DNA from: Bacillota bacterium
GTDB lineage: Bacteria; Bacillota; Sulfobacillia; JAMCWA01
DNA: 64,000 nucleotides
Assembly (NCBI GenBank): GCA_023475165.1
Contig: JAMCWA010000039.1
Span: 1 to 64,000, forward strand
Direction of reading: 5' to 3'
Part shown: one piece after another, positions 1 through 10,054 of the stretch
Layout of the letters: the number at the start of each line of letters is the position of its first letter
How positions within the stretch are numbered: the stretch's first letter is position 1
Made by a program: the position numbers and the translations under genes
Notes under the pieces: generated by a model
Database searches by the model: none
What the model was told of the DNA's origin: nothing
The model's input: the letters and a program-made list of their open reading frames with translations, nothing else

Positions 1-3000
1 ATCCTTCTGGTTCCCGAGCAAGCCACTCTTCAGGTGGAAAGGGAACTTATCCGCACCCCCGACCTGCCGGGCTTTTTCCGGGCGCAGGTACTGAGCTTTC
101 GCCGTCTGGCGTGGCGGGTCTTTCAAGAGTCCGGTGGCTTTGCCCGCCCGCATCTGAGTGAGCTGGGGAAAAGAATGGCCTTGCGCGCTCTTTTGGAAAG
201 GCGCAAAGGAGAACTGACCCTCTTTGGCCCCCTGGCGGGTCAACCGGGTTTCACGGAAAAGCTCGGCCACACCATGGCGGAACTGCGGGTCTATCAGATC
301 AAACCCGGGCAGCTGCAGAAAGCACTGGAAGGATTACGGGTTAGCGGGCAGGGCGAAACGACCCTGGGCCGGAAATTACATGATCTCGGGCTTCTCTACC
401 AGGCTTTAGAAGACTTTCTGGCCGGGCGCTATCTTGATCCGGATGATTACCTGACCTTGCTGGCGGAAAGGCTCTCGACGGCCCAGTTCATCCGAGGTGC
501 GGAAATCTGGGCGGATGGGTTTACCGGCTTCACCCCGCAGGAGGAAGGCGTTCTGAAGGCCCTCCTGGGGTCCGCGAGCCGGGTCAACCTCACCCTGACC
601 CTGGATCCGGCCACAGTTGGCTTAGCCCTGCCGGAAACCGACCTCTTTCACGCCACGGCCCAGACCTACCGCCGCGTCCTGTCTCTGGCTGCCGAGGCAG
701 GGGCCTCCCTGGAAGCGGTGGTAAGATTGCCGCGGGAGAACATGTCCCCGGCACGGAAGACTGGGGCTGGCCTGACCTCTGGGGCTGGGAAGGCTTCCTC
801 CTTCCTTGGAGATGGACTTGGCCCGGGTCGGCGCTACGGAGGCTCGACCTCTGGGGAAGAGAAGGCTCCCTCCCTCCCTCGTTTCGTCGCTGCCCCTGAC
901 CTGGCTCACCTGGAGGCCTGGTTTGGTCGTTGGCCGGTGCGTCCCTACCAGGGACCGGTGACGGGGGTGAAGCTGGTGGCCGCCGCCAACCTGCGGGCGG
1001 AGGTAGAAGCGGCGGCGCGGGAGTGTATCCGTCTGGCCCGGGACGAGGGGATACGCTGGCGGGAAATGGCCATCCTGGCGCGGGATCTGGAATCATACCA
1101 TGACCTGGTGGTCAACGTCTTTCGGGATTACGATATTCCCTTTTTCATTGACCGTCGCCGGCCGATTGCCCATCATCCCCTGCTGGAATTGCTTCGCTCG
1201 GCCCTGGAGGTCGTCCGGGAGGACTGGTCTTACGATTCTATCTTTCGCTATCTGAAGACCGACCTGGTTCCTGTCTCGCGGGAAGCCGTGGATCAACTGG
1301 AAAACTACGTTCTGGAACACGGGCTGCGGGGACGCCGGGAGTGGCTTAAGCCAGATCCCTGGCGTTATCAACGTCGCCTTAGCCTGGAAGAAGGGCTCGG
1401 GGCCAATTTAGCCGCGGGTGATGATCTGGCCTCCCCGCCGCCTGAACTGCGGAAAATAGATGGAATTCGGCAGCGCGCCACCCGAGCTTTGGCCAGGTTC
1501 TACGACACCGTTGCGGGTCAGGATCCACCCGCGCCCGCTTCCCCGCCGGATCTCACTGTCCGGTACCTGACCGAGGCGCTCTTTAACCTTTTGATTGATC
1601 TGAAGGTCCCCCGGACTCTAGAAACCTGGCGTCGCCAGGCTGAGGTCGCCGGTGATCTGGACGCCGCTCAGGAACATGAACAGGTCTGGAACGGTCTGGT
1701 GGCTGTACTGAACCAGTTGGTGGAGGCGGCTGGTGACGAGGTCCTGTCCCTGGAGGAGTACGCCCGGGTATTGGAAGCTGGATTGGAAGGCCTGCGGTTG
1801 GGTTTGATCCCTCCTTCCCTGGATCAGGTGGAGGTGGGATCTTTGGACCGCTCCCGCCAGCCGGAGATACAGGTGGCCTTCGTCCTGGGGGTGGGCGAGG
1901 GTGTCCTCCCGGCTCGCCTCCAAGAGGACGAGATCTTTTCCGACGCGGAACGGGAAGAGTTGCAGGACCGGGGCCTGGAACTGGCTACCACGAGCCGGTT
2001 GCGGCTGCTACACGAGCAATTCTTAGCCTATCAGGCCTTGACCCGAGCCAGCCGTTACTTATGGGTGAGTTACCCTCTAGCCGATGAAGAGGGGGAGGCC
2101 TTGTCACCGTCTCCCCTCGTGCGCTGGTTGAAGCAGGTCTTGCCTGGCCTGAAGGAAAGTAACGAAGGCCTTGAGATCCCGCGCGGGGAAAAGGGTCTGG
2201 ATTTCCTCAACAATGAGCGCCAGGCCGTGGCGCAGCTGCTCATGGTACTGGGTGAAGGCGTTGCCGAAAGGACTGCTGACCTGGCCCTTTGGCGGGAGGT
2301 CTACCGCTGGGTGACCCAAAATCCGGAGCGGGTGACCCGTTGGGGATTGCTCTTGCGAGGGATCTCTAACCAAAGCCCAGAGCGCCGCCTTCCCCGTGAA
2401 TTGGTGGCAGGCCTTTATCAGAAGCCCCTGCAGGCCAGCGTTTCCCGTCTGGAGACCTTCGCCGCTTGTCCTTTCCAGCACTTGTCTACTCACGGGCTCA
2501 GGCTCAGAGAGCGCGCCCTGTACCAGGTAGATTACCCAAGTATGGGGCAGTTTTACCACGCCGCCCTGCGCCTTTTTGTCGAGGAACTACAGCGTAATGG
2601 GGAGGATTGGGCCCGGATTTCGGACGACAGGGTCCAAGAAATCCTGCAGAAGGTGGTCGCCGAGCTGACTCCTTCTCTGAAATCCGGTATTTTGGCCAGC
2701 ACTTCCCGTTATGTCTATTTGAAACGCCGTCTCCTGCGGGCCCTGACCCGTTCCCTCGAGGTTCTCAAGGAACACGCCCGCCGCGGCGGCTTTCAACCCT
2801 ATGCGGTGGAGGTCACCTTCGGTCAAGAGGCCCGTCTCCCGGGACTGCAGGTGAATTTGGGCGACGGGCGCACTGTATTCCTGGAAGGACGTATCGATCG
2901 AATCGACGCCGCCTGGTTTAAGGGACGTCTTTATCTCCGCATTATCGACTATAAGAGCAGCAAAACGGAATTGAAACTGGAGAGCCTCTATCACGGCCTC

Positions 3001-3639
3001 TCCCTCCAGCTCTGGCTGTATCTGCGCGTGATATTGGAGGCCCTGCCGGTGGGGGCCGCCGGTCTGGCTCAATCGGCAAAACCTGGCCTTTGGCCCGAAG
3101 GCCCTCAGGATTTGATCGTTCCGTCCAAGACTGGGAGCGGTGTCTTACCGGCCGGGCTCTTGTATTTTGCGGTGCGGGATCCTCTCTTGCTTTTGCCGGG
3201 CCCAGTCATCCAGGAAAGGGAACTTACCACTTTACGACGTAAGAAAATGAGAGTGACAGGGTTGCTCTTGGCCGATCCGGAGGTCATCCGGATGATGGAT
3301 GGCGAGGTGGATAGAAACCCGGACCTTCTGCCCGTTCAAATCAAGCGGGATGGCACTTTCTACAAAGGATCTCTGGTCGCCACCGAGGAGCAGTTTCAAC
3401 AGTTGGCGGAGCTGGCCTGGGAGAGAGCCAGGCAAATGATCGCGGAAATGCTGGATGGCGAAGTCGCCAGGCGACCTTACCGTCAGGGCCAGAAGACTGC
3501 CTGCGCCTTTTGTCCCTATCGCGGGGTGTGCCGCTTTGATCCGCGACTGCCTGGAAACACTTATCGCCAGCTGACGCCGCTCAGTCAAGAGGAAATGTGG
3601 GCCCGGCTGGCTTCAAAGGGGGCGGGGTCCGGTGCCTGA
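1..3639 (+). CDS. addB: AddB, ATP-dependent helicase/nuclease subunit B (5' end outside window)
   Basis: AddB is the second subunit of the AddAB helicase-nuclease that processes double-strand breaks to Chi for RecA. The reading frame is open from base 1, and its first residues (ILLVPEQATLQVEREL) match the region just after the AddB Walker A motif, so the true start and P-loop lie upstream; about 1212 residues are visible. The C-terminal nuclease is intact: an EGRIDRID motif near base 2890 and an IIDYKSSK motif near 2945. The Fe-S cysteines are present as FAACPFQH near 2460 and CAFCPYRGVC near 3505. A low-complexity insert at about bases 745-890 carries an imperfect 34-nt direct repeat. The gene overlaps addA by 8 nt, as expected for a translationally coupled pair. 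Confidence 0.95.
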   Translation: MLLVPEQATLQVERELIRTPDLPGFFRAQVLSFRRLAWRVFQESGGFARPHLSELGKRMALRALLERRKGELTLFGPLAGQPGFTEKLGHTMAELRVYQIKPGQLQKALEGLRVSGQGETTLGRKLHDLGLLYQALEDFLAGRYLDPDDYLTLLAERLSTAQFIRGAEIWADGFTGFTPQEEGVLKALLGSASRVNLTLTLDPATVGLALPETDLFHATAQTYRRVLSLAAEAGASLEAVVRLPRENMSPARKTGAGLTSGAGKASSFLGDGLGPGRRYGGSTSGEEKAPSLPRFVAAPDLAHLEAWFGRWPVRPYQGPVTGVKLVAAANLRAEVEAAARECIRLARDEGIRWREMAILARDLESYHDLVVNVFRDYDIPFFIDRRRPIAHHPLLELLRSALEVVREDWSYDSIFRYLKTDLVPVSREAVDQLENYVLEHGLRGRREWLKPDPWRYQRRLSLEEGLGANLAAGDDLASPPPELRKIDGIRQRATRALARFYDTVAGQDPPAPASPPDLTVRYLTEALFNLLIDLKVPRTLETWRRQAEVAGDLDAAQEHEQVWNGLVAVLNQLVEAAGDEVLSLEEYARVLEAGLEGLRLGLIPPSLDQVEVGSLDRSRQPEIQVAFVLGVGEGVLPARLQEDEIFSDAEREELQDRGLELATTSRLRLLHEQFLAYQALTRASRYLWVSYPLADEEGEALSPSPLVRWLKQVLPGLKESNEGLEIPRGEKGLDFLNNERQAVAQLLMVLGEGVAERTADLALWREVYRWVTQNPERVTRWGLLLRGISNQSPERRLPRELVAGLYQKPLQASVSRLETFAACPFQHLSTHGLRLRERALYQVDYPSMGQFYHAALRLFVEELQRNGEDWARISDDRVQEILQKVVAELTPSLKSGILASTSRYVYLKRRLLRALTRSLEVLKEHARRGGFQPYAVEVTFGQEARLPGLQVNLGDGRTVFLEGRIDRIDAAWFKGRLYLRIIDYKSSKTELKLESLYHGLSLQLWLYLRVILEALPVGAAGLAQSAKPGLWPEGPQDLIVPSKTGSGVLPAGLLYFAVRDPLLLLPGPVIQERELTTLRRKKMRVTGLLLADPEVIRMMDGEVDRNPDLLPVQIKRDGTFYKGSLVATEEQFQQLAELAWERARQMIAEMLDGEVARRPYRQGQKTACAFCPYRGVCRFDPRLPGNTYRQLTPLSQEEMWARLASKGAGSGA

Positions 3640-6600
3640 ATGGACGACGGAACAATGGGAGGCCATCACCGCCCGGGGGTCCAACCTGCTGGTATCGGCG
3701 GCGGCCGGGGCTGGGAAAACGGCGGTAGTCGTAGAACGTATCCTGAGGATTTTGGCCGATCCCCAAGGCGCGGCCAGTTTGGAAAACCTGCTGGTGGTTA
3801 CCTTTACCGAGGCGGCTGCCGAGGAGATGCGCGGCCGTGTCGGACGTGCCCTGGAGGAACTGGTGAAAGGGCTTGACCCCGAAGATCCAGCTAGAAGCGA
3901 GTTTTTTCGGCGCCAGCTGCTTCTCCTGAACCGGGCCAACATCAGTACCTTGCATTCCTTCTGTCTTAAGATCCTGCGGACTTACTTCTATCAAGTGGGG
4001 CTTGATCCGGGCTTTCGGGTGGCCGCCGAGGCTGAAACGGAACTGATGCAAGAGGAGATTCTGGACCGGGTTTTGGAGGAAGGCTTTGCGGCTGAGCCGG
4101 AGGGCGGCCCGGTGACCGAGCTGGCTGATGCTCTGGGGGGGCGAGGCGATGAGACGCTGGCTGCGCTCATTCTTCGGGTCTATGAATACTCCCAAAGCCA
4201 ACCCTGGCCCCTGGCCTGGCTGATGGGCCGGGAAGGAGACTACGCAAATGCAGCCTTAGGCCAAGCCGGACTTTCCCAACTAGCCTGGTTTCCCGATCTG
4301 CTGGATATGTTACAGACAAGCTTGCAAGAAGCCCGGCTCTGGCTGGAGCGCGCCGCCCGTCTGGCGGCCCGGCCCGGGGGACCCGCTGCTTATCTGGACA
4401 ACCTGCGGCAAGAAGCTGACCGGATCAGGGAACTGTCCCGACGCCTGACGTTTTTGGCCGGGTCTCGTCGGCCCGGGGACATTTCCTGGGAGGAGCTAAG
4501 GGAAATAGTCGAGAAAGCTGATTATTTTCCCCGGCTAAAAGGGACCAATTCTAGCGAGGTGAGGGAGGACCTCAAGAATAAGGTAAGGAAACTGAGGGAG
4601 CAAGCCAAAAGACAGATAAGTGACCTGAAAAGTAAGCTTTTTGACCGCACCGAGACCGAGGAATTGGCTGATCTGATCCGGACCGGTCAGATGGTGGGGA
4701 CCTTGACCGGGCTGGTCAGACACTTCGCGGAGAGCTATACGGCCGAGAAACGCCGGCGCGGCCTGGTGGATTTTAACGATTTGGAACATCTGGCCTTAAG
4801 GGTCCTCCTGGACGGGGGAGCCGAGCCGGGCCAATTAAGCCCGTCACCGGTGGCCCTGGAACTGCGCCGGCAATTTGCTGAGGTAATCGTAGATGAATAC
4901 CAGGACATCAACCGGGTTCAGGAGGCGATCCTGACCCTGGTTTCGCGCCAGGGTCCGGACAACACCACTCCCCCCAATCTTTTCCTGGTGGGGGACATGA
5001 AGCAAAGCATATATCGCTTCCGGCAGGCGGAACCAGGACTCTTCAAGGAAAAGGAGAGGTGCTATGGGGCAGAACCTGGTCCGGCCGGCCGCTTGATCAG
5101 GTTGTCTCACAACTTTCGCAGCCGCCCGGGGGTGGTGGCGGCAGTGAATTACCTTTTCCGCCAGCTCTTTTCGGAACGGGTGGGGGAGTTGACTTACGAC
5201 AGGGAGGCGGAGCTGGTATACCAGGCTGGCTACCGGGAACACTGGCGGGCCGCACCGCCGGCCGTAGAATTATACCTCCTGGAGCACCAGGAACCAGCCG
5301 AGGCATTGTCAAAAGATGATTTTTCAACAAAGGCTGAGTCGGCTGACCCCCTGAATGAGAACCTGCCAGAAGAAGGGGAGACAAAGGACCAGGAAGGGCC
5401 TGAGGACCTATCCTCCCTGGAGCGCGAGGCGCGGTTTGCGGCTCGGCGGATCAAGGAGATGGTTGAGGGAACCCCCGACCGCCACGGCCCTGAATTTGAC
5501 GTCTGGGATAAGGATGGCCAGAGCTACCGTCCCCTGAGCTACCGTGATGTTGTCATTCTTCTGCGGGCCACGCGCGGGAGGGCCAATGTTTTTTTGGAGG
5601 CTTTGAATCAAGCCGGCGTGCCCGCTTATGCCGACCTGGGCACAGGATATTTTGCCGCTTTGGAGGTAGAGACGATCCTTTCCCTCCTGCGGGTAATTGA
5701 TAATCCTCACCAAGATATCCCCTTAGCCACAGTACTCCACTCACCCCTGGTAGGCCTGACGACCGAGGACCTGGTTCGGATCCGGTTAGCTTCACCGCGT
5801 GGCGACTTCTTTTCGGCCTTGCGCCGGGCCGCCCGCGGGAAGGGTCCAGGGCTGCCTCTCCTGCCTCCAATGACCCCAGAGGGACAAGCGAACCTGACGC
5901 CGCGCCTGGTCCAATTCCTTTCCCAAGTTACGGCCTGGCGCACGGCGGCGCGGCGCCGGCCGCTGGGTGATTTAATCTGGCAGATCTATCGCGAAACTGG
6001 CTATTTGGAGTATGTTGGCGGTTTACCGGGAGGGGCGCAACGTCAGGCCAACCTGCGGGCACTCTTATACCGTGGCCGCCAATTTGAGAGTTTTGTCCGG
6101 CATGGGCTCTTCCGGTTTCTCCGCTTCATTGATCGTTTGCGCCAGTCGGAGGGCGATCTGGGTACGGCGCGAGCCCTGGGAGAAAATGAAAACGTGGTCC
6201 GGGTCATGAGCGTCCACAAGGCCAAGGGACTGGAATTCCCGGTGGTGGTGTTGGCCGGCCTGGGCAAGAAGTTTAACCGGCAGGATCTCTTAGCGGATGT
6301 ACTGCTGCACCCGAAGCTAGGCCTGGTGGCGCGCCGCATTGATACCGAGCGAGGGGTGAAATACCCGACCCTGGCCTACCGGGCCGCGGCCCACCGGATT
6401 GGCCTGGAGGCCCTGAGCGAGGAACTGCGTATCCTGTATGTGGCCTTGACGCGGGCGCGGGAGAAGCTAATCCTGCTGGGCTCCCCCGGGAACCTGTCCA
6501 AGAAGGCTGAGGAGTGGGCCGCGGCTCTGACCTTTCTTCCGCCGGAGGAGGAATCAACCTGCCTTTACCAGGCCGAGTCGGGTCGCGGGGGCAAGGCGAA

Positions 6601-8062
6601 TGCCGACCGGCCAGTTTCAGCCAGCGACAGGCCAAACCGCAGGCTAGAAGGTTCTTCGGACTTGAGGGGAGGCCCACTGCCAGACCTTCTCCTGGCCCGG
6701 GCCAGGAGCCCTCTGGATTGGATCGGGCCGGCCCTCATCCGCCATCGCGATGGTGAATCGCTACGACGGCTGGTAGATCTCGCGAGGTCCCCTTCTGGGG
6801 AAGCTTTTCCGGCCAGATTAGTCCTGGAGCAAACTCTTTGGGCAACGGCCAACGCCCGGGAGGAAGGACCCGGTACATCCCCTGCCACCGTTGGCCCTTC
6901 TTCTCCGGTAGATCGTCCTGGAGAGGGGAGTCTAAGCACACTGGTCATCGGTCCCTCCATCCGGGAGGAGGGATCGCGAGAAGAGCAGGCCACTGCCGCA
7001 TTATTCCGCGGGGATGAGGCAGCCACCTCTGAGAAAGACCTGGGCCCGAACGATAGCGCCCTATCCCGTGGGGACGGGGCAAACCCCTCAGAGAAAGAAC
7101 TAGGCGTGATTGACAGCGATCCTTCTTCCTGGCATATCGTCCTGGTCCCATCTTCAACCGTGGGGCCGGGACCAGCGGCGACCAGTGCCGTTCCGGAATT
7201 TCTGGAACGAGTACGTCAGCTCCAGCCGCCTTTGGAGCCACCGGATACCCACCTGCAGACCGAAGTGGTTCGCCGCTTGAACTGGCGGGATCCCCTGGCT
7301 CCCCTCTCAGGGAAAGCGGTCAAGTTGGGGGTCACTGAACTCAAACGGCGGCCTGACGTCTTTGGCGAGGAGTCCGCAGGTGAGCGCTCAGGGTATTTCC
7401 GAACGGGAATCAGCCAGCGCCCAGCCTTCTTGCAAGAACGGCGGGGGCTGAGCCCGGCCGAGCGGGGGATCATCATCCACCTCGTGCTCCAACACGTTGA
7501 CTTGACGCAACCGGTGACAGGGGAGGCGGTAAGAGCCCTGCTGGCGGACCTGGTGGGGCGAGATGTTTTGACTCCGGAGCAGGCCGGTGCGGTAGAGGCG
7601 GAGAGAATAGCCGGTTTCTTTGCCACCCCCTTGGGACAACGCCTTCTGGTAAGACCGGAGCGGGTGCGACGTGAGATCGCCTTCTCCCTGGGACTGCCGG
7701 CCGGGGAGGTTTACCCTGAGCTGGCCAGTCTTGGGCCGACCCTGTCCGGTGAGAAGGTACTGGTGCAGGGGATTATCGATTGCCTGGTGGAGGAAGAAGA
7801 CGGTCTGGTGCTGCTGGATTTCAAGACTGGGAAACCGCCCCTGGCGGCGGAACCGGCCGGGAGCCGAGAGCGAAAATCTGGGGCCAGCCACAGCTCCCTG
7901 GCAGCTTATCGCAGCCAAATCTCACTCTACGCCCGGGCCGTGGAGGCCATCTACCGGCGTCCGGTGAAGGAGGCGTACCTCTATTTTGTCGACACCGGTC
8001 ATCAGGTGGCCATAACGCCACCCTCGGGGCAAGACCCGGCGGCTGGAGCCTGGCTTTCCTGA
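3632..8062 (+). CDS. addA: AddA, ATP-dependent helicase/nuclease subunit A
   Basis: AddA is a UvrD-type 3'-5' helicase with a RecB-like nuclease domain and partners AddB. The GTG start at 3632 lies inside the end of addB and leads straight into the expected N-terminus. Walker A is SAAAGAGKTA (about residues 23-32), Walker B/motif II is DEYQDIN near residue 420, the late helicase motif VMSVHKAKGLEFPVVVL is near 860, and the nuclease motif VLLDFKTGK is near 1392. At 1476 residues it is clearly longer than the roughly 1230 of Bacillus AddA. The excess is a proline/glycine/acid-rich insert at about residues 985-1190 (bases 6590-7190) with internal repeats. All catalytic motifs are present, so it is probably functional. 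About 200 nt with no recognisable gene follow before the next, convergent gene. Confidence 0.95.
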   Translation: MPEWTTEQWEAITARGSNLLVSAAAGAGKTAVVVERILRILADPQGAASLENLLVVTFTEAAAEEMRGRVGRALEELVKGLDPEDPARSEFFRRQLLLLNRANISTLHSFCLKILRTYFYQVGLDPGFRVAAEAETELMQEEILDRVLEEGFAAEPEGGPVTELADALGGRGDETLAALILRVYEYSQSQPWPLAWLMGREGDYANAALGQAGLSQLAWFPDLLDMLQTSLQEARLWLERAARLAARPGGPAAYLDNLRQEADRIRELSRRLTFLAGSRRPGDISWEELREIVEKADYFPRLKGTNSSEVREDLKNKVRKLREQAKRQISDLKSKLFDRTETEELADLIRTGQMVGTLTGLVRHFAESYTAEKRRRGLVDFNDLEHLALRVLLDGGAEPGQLSPSPVALELRRQFAEVIVDEYQDINRVQEAILTLVSRQGPDNTTPPNLFLVGDMKQSIYRFRQAEPGLFKEKERCYGAEPGPAGRLIRLSHNFRSRPGVVAAVNYLFRQLFSERVGELTYDREAELVYQAGYREHWRAAPPAVELYLLEHQEPAEALSKDDFSTKAESADPLNENLPEEGETKDQEGPEDLSSLEREARFAARRIKEMVEGTPDRHGPEFDVWDKDGQSYRPLSYRDVVILLRATRGRANVFLEALNQAGVPAYADLGTGYFAALEVETILSLLRVIDNPHQDIPLATVLHSPLVGLTTEDLVRIRLASPRGDFFSALRRAARGKGPGLPLLPPMTPEGQANLTPRLVQFLSQVTAWRTAARRRPLGDLIWQIYRETGYLEYVGGLPGGAQRQANLRALLYRGRQFESFVRHGLFRFLRFIDRLRQSEGDLGTARALGENENVVRVMSVHKAKGLEFPVVVLAGLGKKFNRQDLLADVLLHPKLGLVARRIDTERGVKYPTLAYRAAAHRIGLEALSEELRILYVALTRAREKLILLGSPGNLSKKAEEWAAALTFLPPEEESTCLYQAESGRGGKANADRPVSASDRPNRRLEGSSDLRGGPLPDLLLARARSPLDWIGPALIRHRDGESLRRLVDLARSPSGEAFPARLVLEQTLWATANAREEGPGTSPATVGPSSPVDRPGEGSLSTLVIGPSIREEGSREEQATAALFRGDEAATSEKDLGPNDSALSRGDGANPSEKELGVIDSDPSSWHIVLVPSSTVGPGPAATSAVPEFLERVRQLQPPLEPPDTHLQTEVVRRLNWRDPLAPLSGKAVKLGVTELKRRPDVFGEESAGERSGYFRTGISQRPAFLQERRGLSPAERGIIIHLVLQHVDLTQPVTGEAVRALLADLVGRDVLTPEQAGAVEAERIAGFFATPLGQRLLVRPERVRREIAFSLGLPAGEVYPELASLGPTLSGEKVLVQGIIDCLVEEEDGLVLLDFKTGKPPLAAEPAGSRERKSGASHSSLAAYRSQISLYARAVEAIYRRPVKEAYLYFVDTGHQVAITPPSGQDPAAGAWLS

Positions 8063-8260
8063 GGCGGGGCGGTTTTTGTGCCGGACGTAAAGAGGCTTCT
8101 TAGCGGAAGGCAGGCTGGTTAGGAACAAACCAGCCACTTCCAGAGCGGCGCTCGGGAGGTCGAAAACAGCTTATCGGCCTCGCTTTCGGTGACCTGCGCC
8201 GACCGTATCAGCGTCTCAGCGGCGGCCCTCTGGGCGGCTCCTTAGGATAGATCAGATTCC

Positions 8261-9424
8261 TTACCAGTCCTCCCGGAAGGGCCTTTCCCGCTTGGCGAAG
8301 TCGGGCCGATAGCTCTCCGGACTGGACATTTCTTGAGTGAAGATGTTCCGGAAACCCAGATCCTGGGCTAACCTTACGACCTGACGATATTCTTCTGGTG
8401 TCACCGTGCGCTGCAAGGGAGGAAACTGCGCGGCCCGGTAGGCGGGATAGTATTGGGACATGATACTCAGGGTGACCCGGGGACTCAACTCCTCGGCCAC
8501 CCAGCGCAGGGAGTCCCTGCTACCAGCCAGATCTCCCGGCAGAACCAGATGGCGAAGGATCAGACCCCGCTCTAATGTCCCCGTCTCGTCCAGCCAGAGG
8601 TAGCTTCCCAATTGCCGGTACATCTCCCGGATGGCCTGCCGTGAGATCTCGCGATAGCCAGAGGCGGCGGAAAGATGATTGGCCACCTGATTGTCGGCGT
8701 ACTTTAAGTCCGGTAGATAAATGTCGACGATTCCTTCCAGGAGGCGTAGGACCTCCAGCGAATCATAAGCATTGGTGTTATAGATCAAAGGGAGGTGAAG
8801 ACCCCCCTCGACGGCCAGAATCAGGGCGTCGACAATCTGGGGGACATAGTGGGTGGGCGAAACCAGTCCGATGGCCGAGACCCCTTTTAGTTGCAGGTCA
8901 AGCATGCCCTGAGCCAGTGAGAAAACTGAGTCTTGGTATTGACAAGACACGCCGATGCCGGCACGCAAAACCGATGTCTGCCCATCGTGATGGTCTTGTC
9001 CTGGCCCTGTGACCTCAGGGAGTTTCTCTCTCCCTGCCCGGCTCACCTCTCCTGTGGCTTTTGTCCGCTCACCGACCCCCGGGGCCTTCCCAGTCACAAC
9101 CCCTTTCCCTGTCTCTTCTCCCGGCGCTTGGCTGATCTGGTAGTTCTGGCAATAGACACACTTGAGGTTACAGTGGGTGAAAAAGATGTTCCCTACGCCC
9201 CCCGACCCGGTCAAGACGGGCTCCTCGCCGAAATGGGGCGTAACGGCGGAGACTTCGACTTGCTCGCTGGCCCGGCAGAGGCCAACCTGCCCCTCCAGAC
9301 GAAGCGAGCCGCAGCGGCGCGGACAGAGGCGGCAGGGGGATAGGAGTTGCCGCAAGCCCTCAGCCCGTTTGGTTAGTTCTCCTTGCTGGTGTAAGGCCAG
9401 GTAGGAGGCTTCCCCGATAATCAT
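8261..9424 (-). CDS. AmrS-like radical SAM protein (PflA-like family)
   Basis: This is a radical SAM enzyme of the AmrS / 'pyruvate formate-lyase activating enzyme-like' family. The N-terminus has a cysteine-rich segment (CRLCPRRCG, then GLCRA) typical of this family, followed by the SAM cluster motif in CNLKCVYCQNYQIS (Cx3Cx2C). The C-terminal half carries the family's NTNAYDS and DIYLPDLKYA segments. It is 387 residues, longer than the usual 330-340. The excess is a low-complexity insert of about 40 residues directly after the SAM motif. No amrA or amrB partner lies next to it, so the substrate stays open. It converges on addA. The ATG at 9424 is the natural start for the MIIGEASYLAL N-terminus. 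Confidence 0.85.
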   Translation of the reverse strand: MIIGEASYLALHQQGELTKRAEGLRQLLSPCRLCPRRCGSLRLEGQVGLCRASEQVEVSAVTPHFGEEPVLTGSGGVGNIFFTHCNLKCVYCQNYQISQAPGEETGKGVVTGKAPGVGERTKATGEVSRAGREKLPEVTGPGQDHHDGQTSVLRAGIGVSCQYQDSVFSLAQGMLDLQLKGVSAIGLVSPTHYVPQIVDALILAVEGGLHLPLIYNTNAYDSLEVLRLLEGIVDIYLPDLKYADNQVANHLSAASGYREISRQAIREMYRQLGSYLWLDETGTLERGLILRHLVLPGDLAGSRDSLRWVAEELSPRVTLSIMSQYYPAYRAAQFPPLQRTVTPEEYRQVVRLAQDLGFRNIFTQEMSSPESYRPDFAKRERPFREDW

Positions 9425-9444
9425 CTAAGATCCTTCCAATCCTG

Positions 9445-9624
9445 CTAGGAGACCGCTGAAAAACACCCATCTGCGTTGTGGCACAATCTGCAAGAAAGGA
9501 CCTTTTCATTAGAGGGGCGCTACTATTGCAGATTGTCGCTCCGGCGGCTCCTCGCTCAACGTAGCGCCTAGTACGCCTCGTCTCGGAGCCATGTCGCTCC
9601 TAGCATCTGGGCATTTAAGCGGTC
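9445..9624. repeat. Long imperfect palindromic element (full-length copy)
   Basis: The left end (9445-9475) reads CTAGGAGACCGCTGAAAAAC followed by ACCCATCTGCG. The right end (9601-9624) is its imperfect reverse complement, AGCATCTGGGCATTTAAGCG followed by GTC. Between them lie further self-complementary arms, including CGCTCCGG...CGGAGC, and a separate 11-bp inverted pair ACAATCTGCAA (9483-9493) / TTGCAGATTGT (9526-9536). No coding frame is evident. Single ends of the same element occur at 10277, 24684 and 54673. It resembles a MITE or REP-like extragenic palindrome. Confidence 0.75.
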
Positions 9625-9999
9625 TTGACCTGACGGTGTGGCTAAAGCCGCCAGAAGAACTTTCGTTATCAAGCCTTTTGTAGATTATGGCGTCTTTCCT
9701 CGGGCGGGTTAACCACTCAAAACGCAGTTCGTCAGCACTCTCCCAGGAGCGACCGGCGGTATCGCCCCGGGACTGTTCTCACGTCAGGCTTTGCTGTAAG
9801 TAACCCCGTCCATATTACCACTATGGATTGAACAAACTCAAGTCAGATCGCGCCGATGACCGCGGGCCCGTCTGGCGTGTCCTCTTTCCCCCCATTCCCC
9901 TCAGCGACCTGGGTCGGGAGGCTTCGACAGCGGGGATTGCTGAGTTCGAGGAGTGGGAGGAGGCAGACCGGCTTTGCCGTCTACTTGGTAACTGAATCC
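9625..9999. other. Intergenic stretch without recognised gene
   Basis: Apart from repeat II at 9719-9753, I see no coding sequence or RNA gene here. An open frame at 9856-10176 runs straight through the promoter and riboswitch that follow and has no family resemblance. Confidence 0.6.
9719..9753 (-). repeat. Dispersed repeat II, copy 1
   Basis: On the minus strand this reads CTCCTGGGAGAGTGCTGACG followed by AACTGCGTTTT. The same motif occurs twice in tandem at 49958-50029, just after thiE. Function unknown. Confidence 0.55.
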
Positions 10000-10028
10000 T
10001 TGACGCTGGACAAAGGGGCCGGTATAAT
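10000..10028 (+). promoter_or_regulatory. SigA-type promoter for the cblT-cblS riboswitch transcript
   Basis: -35 TTGACG (10000-10005), a 17-nt spacer, and a consensus -10 TATAAT (10023-10028). It lies about 30 nt before the cobalamin riboswitch. Confidence 0.85.
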
Positions 10029-10054
10029 GAGAACTGACAAGAGAATAAGAGGTG

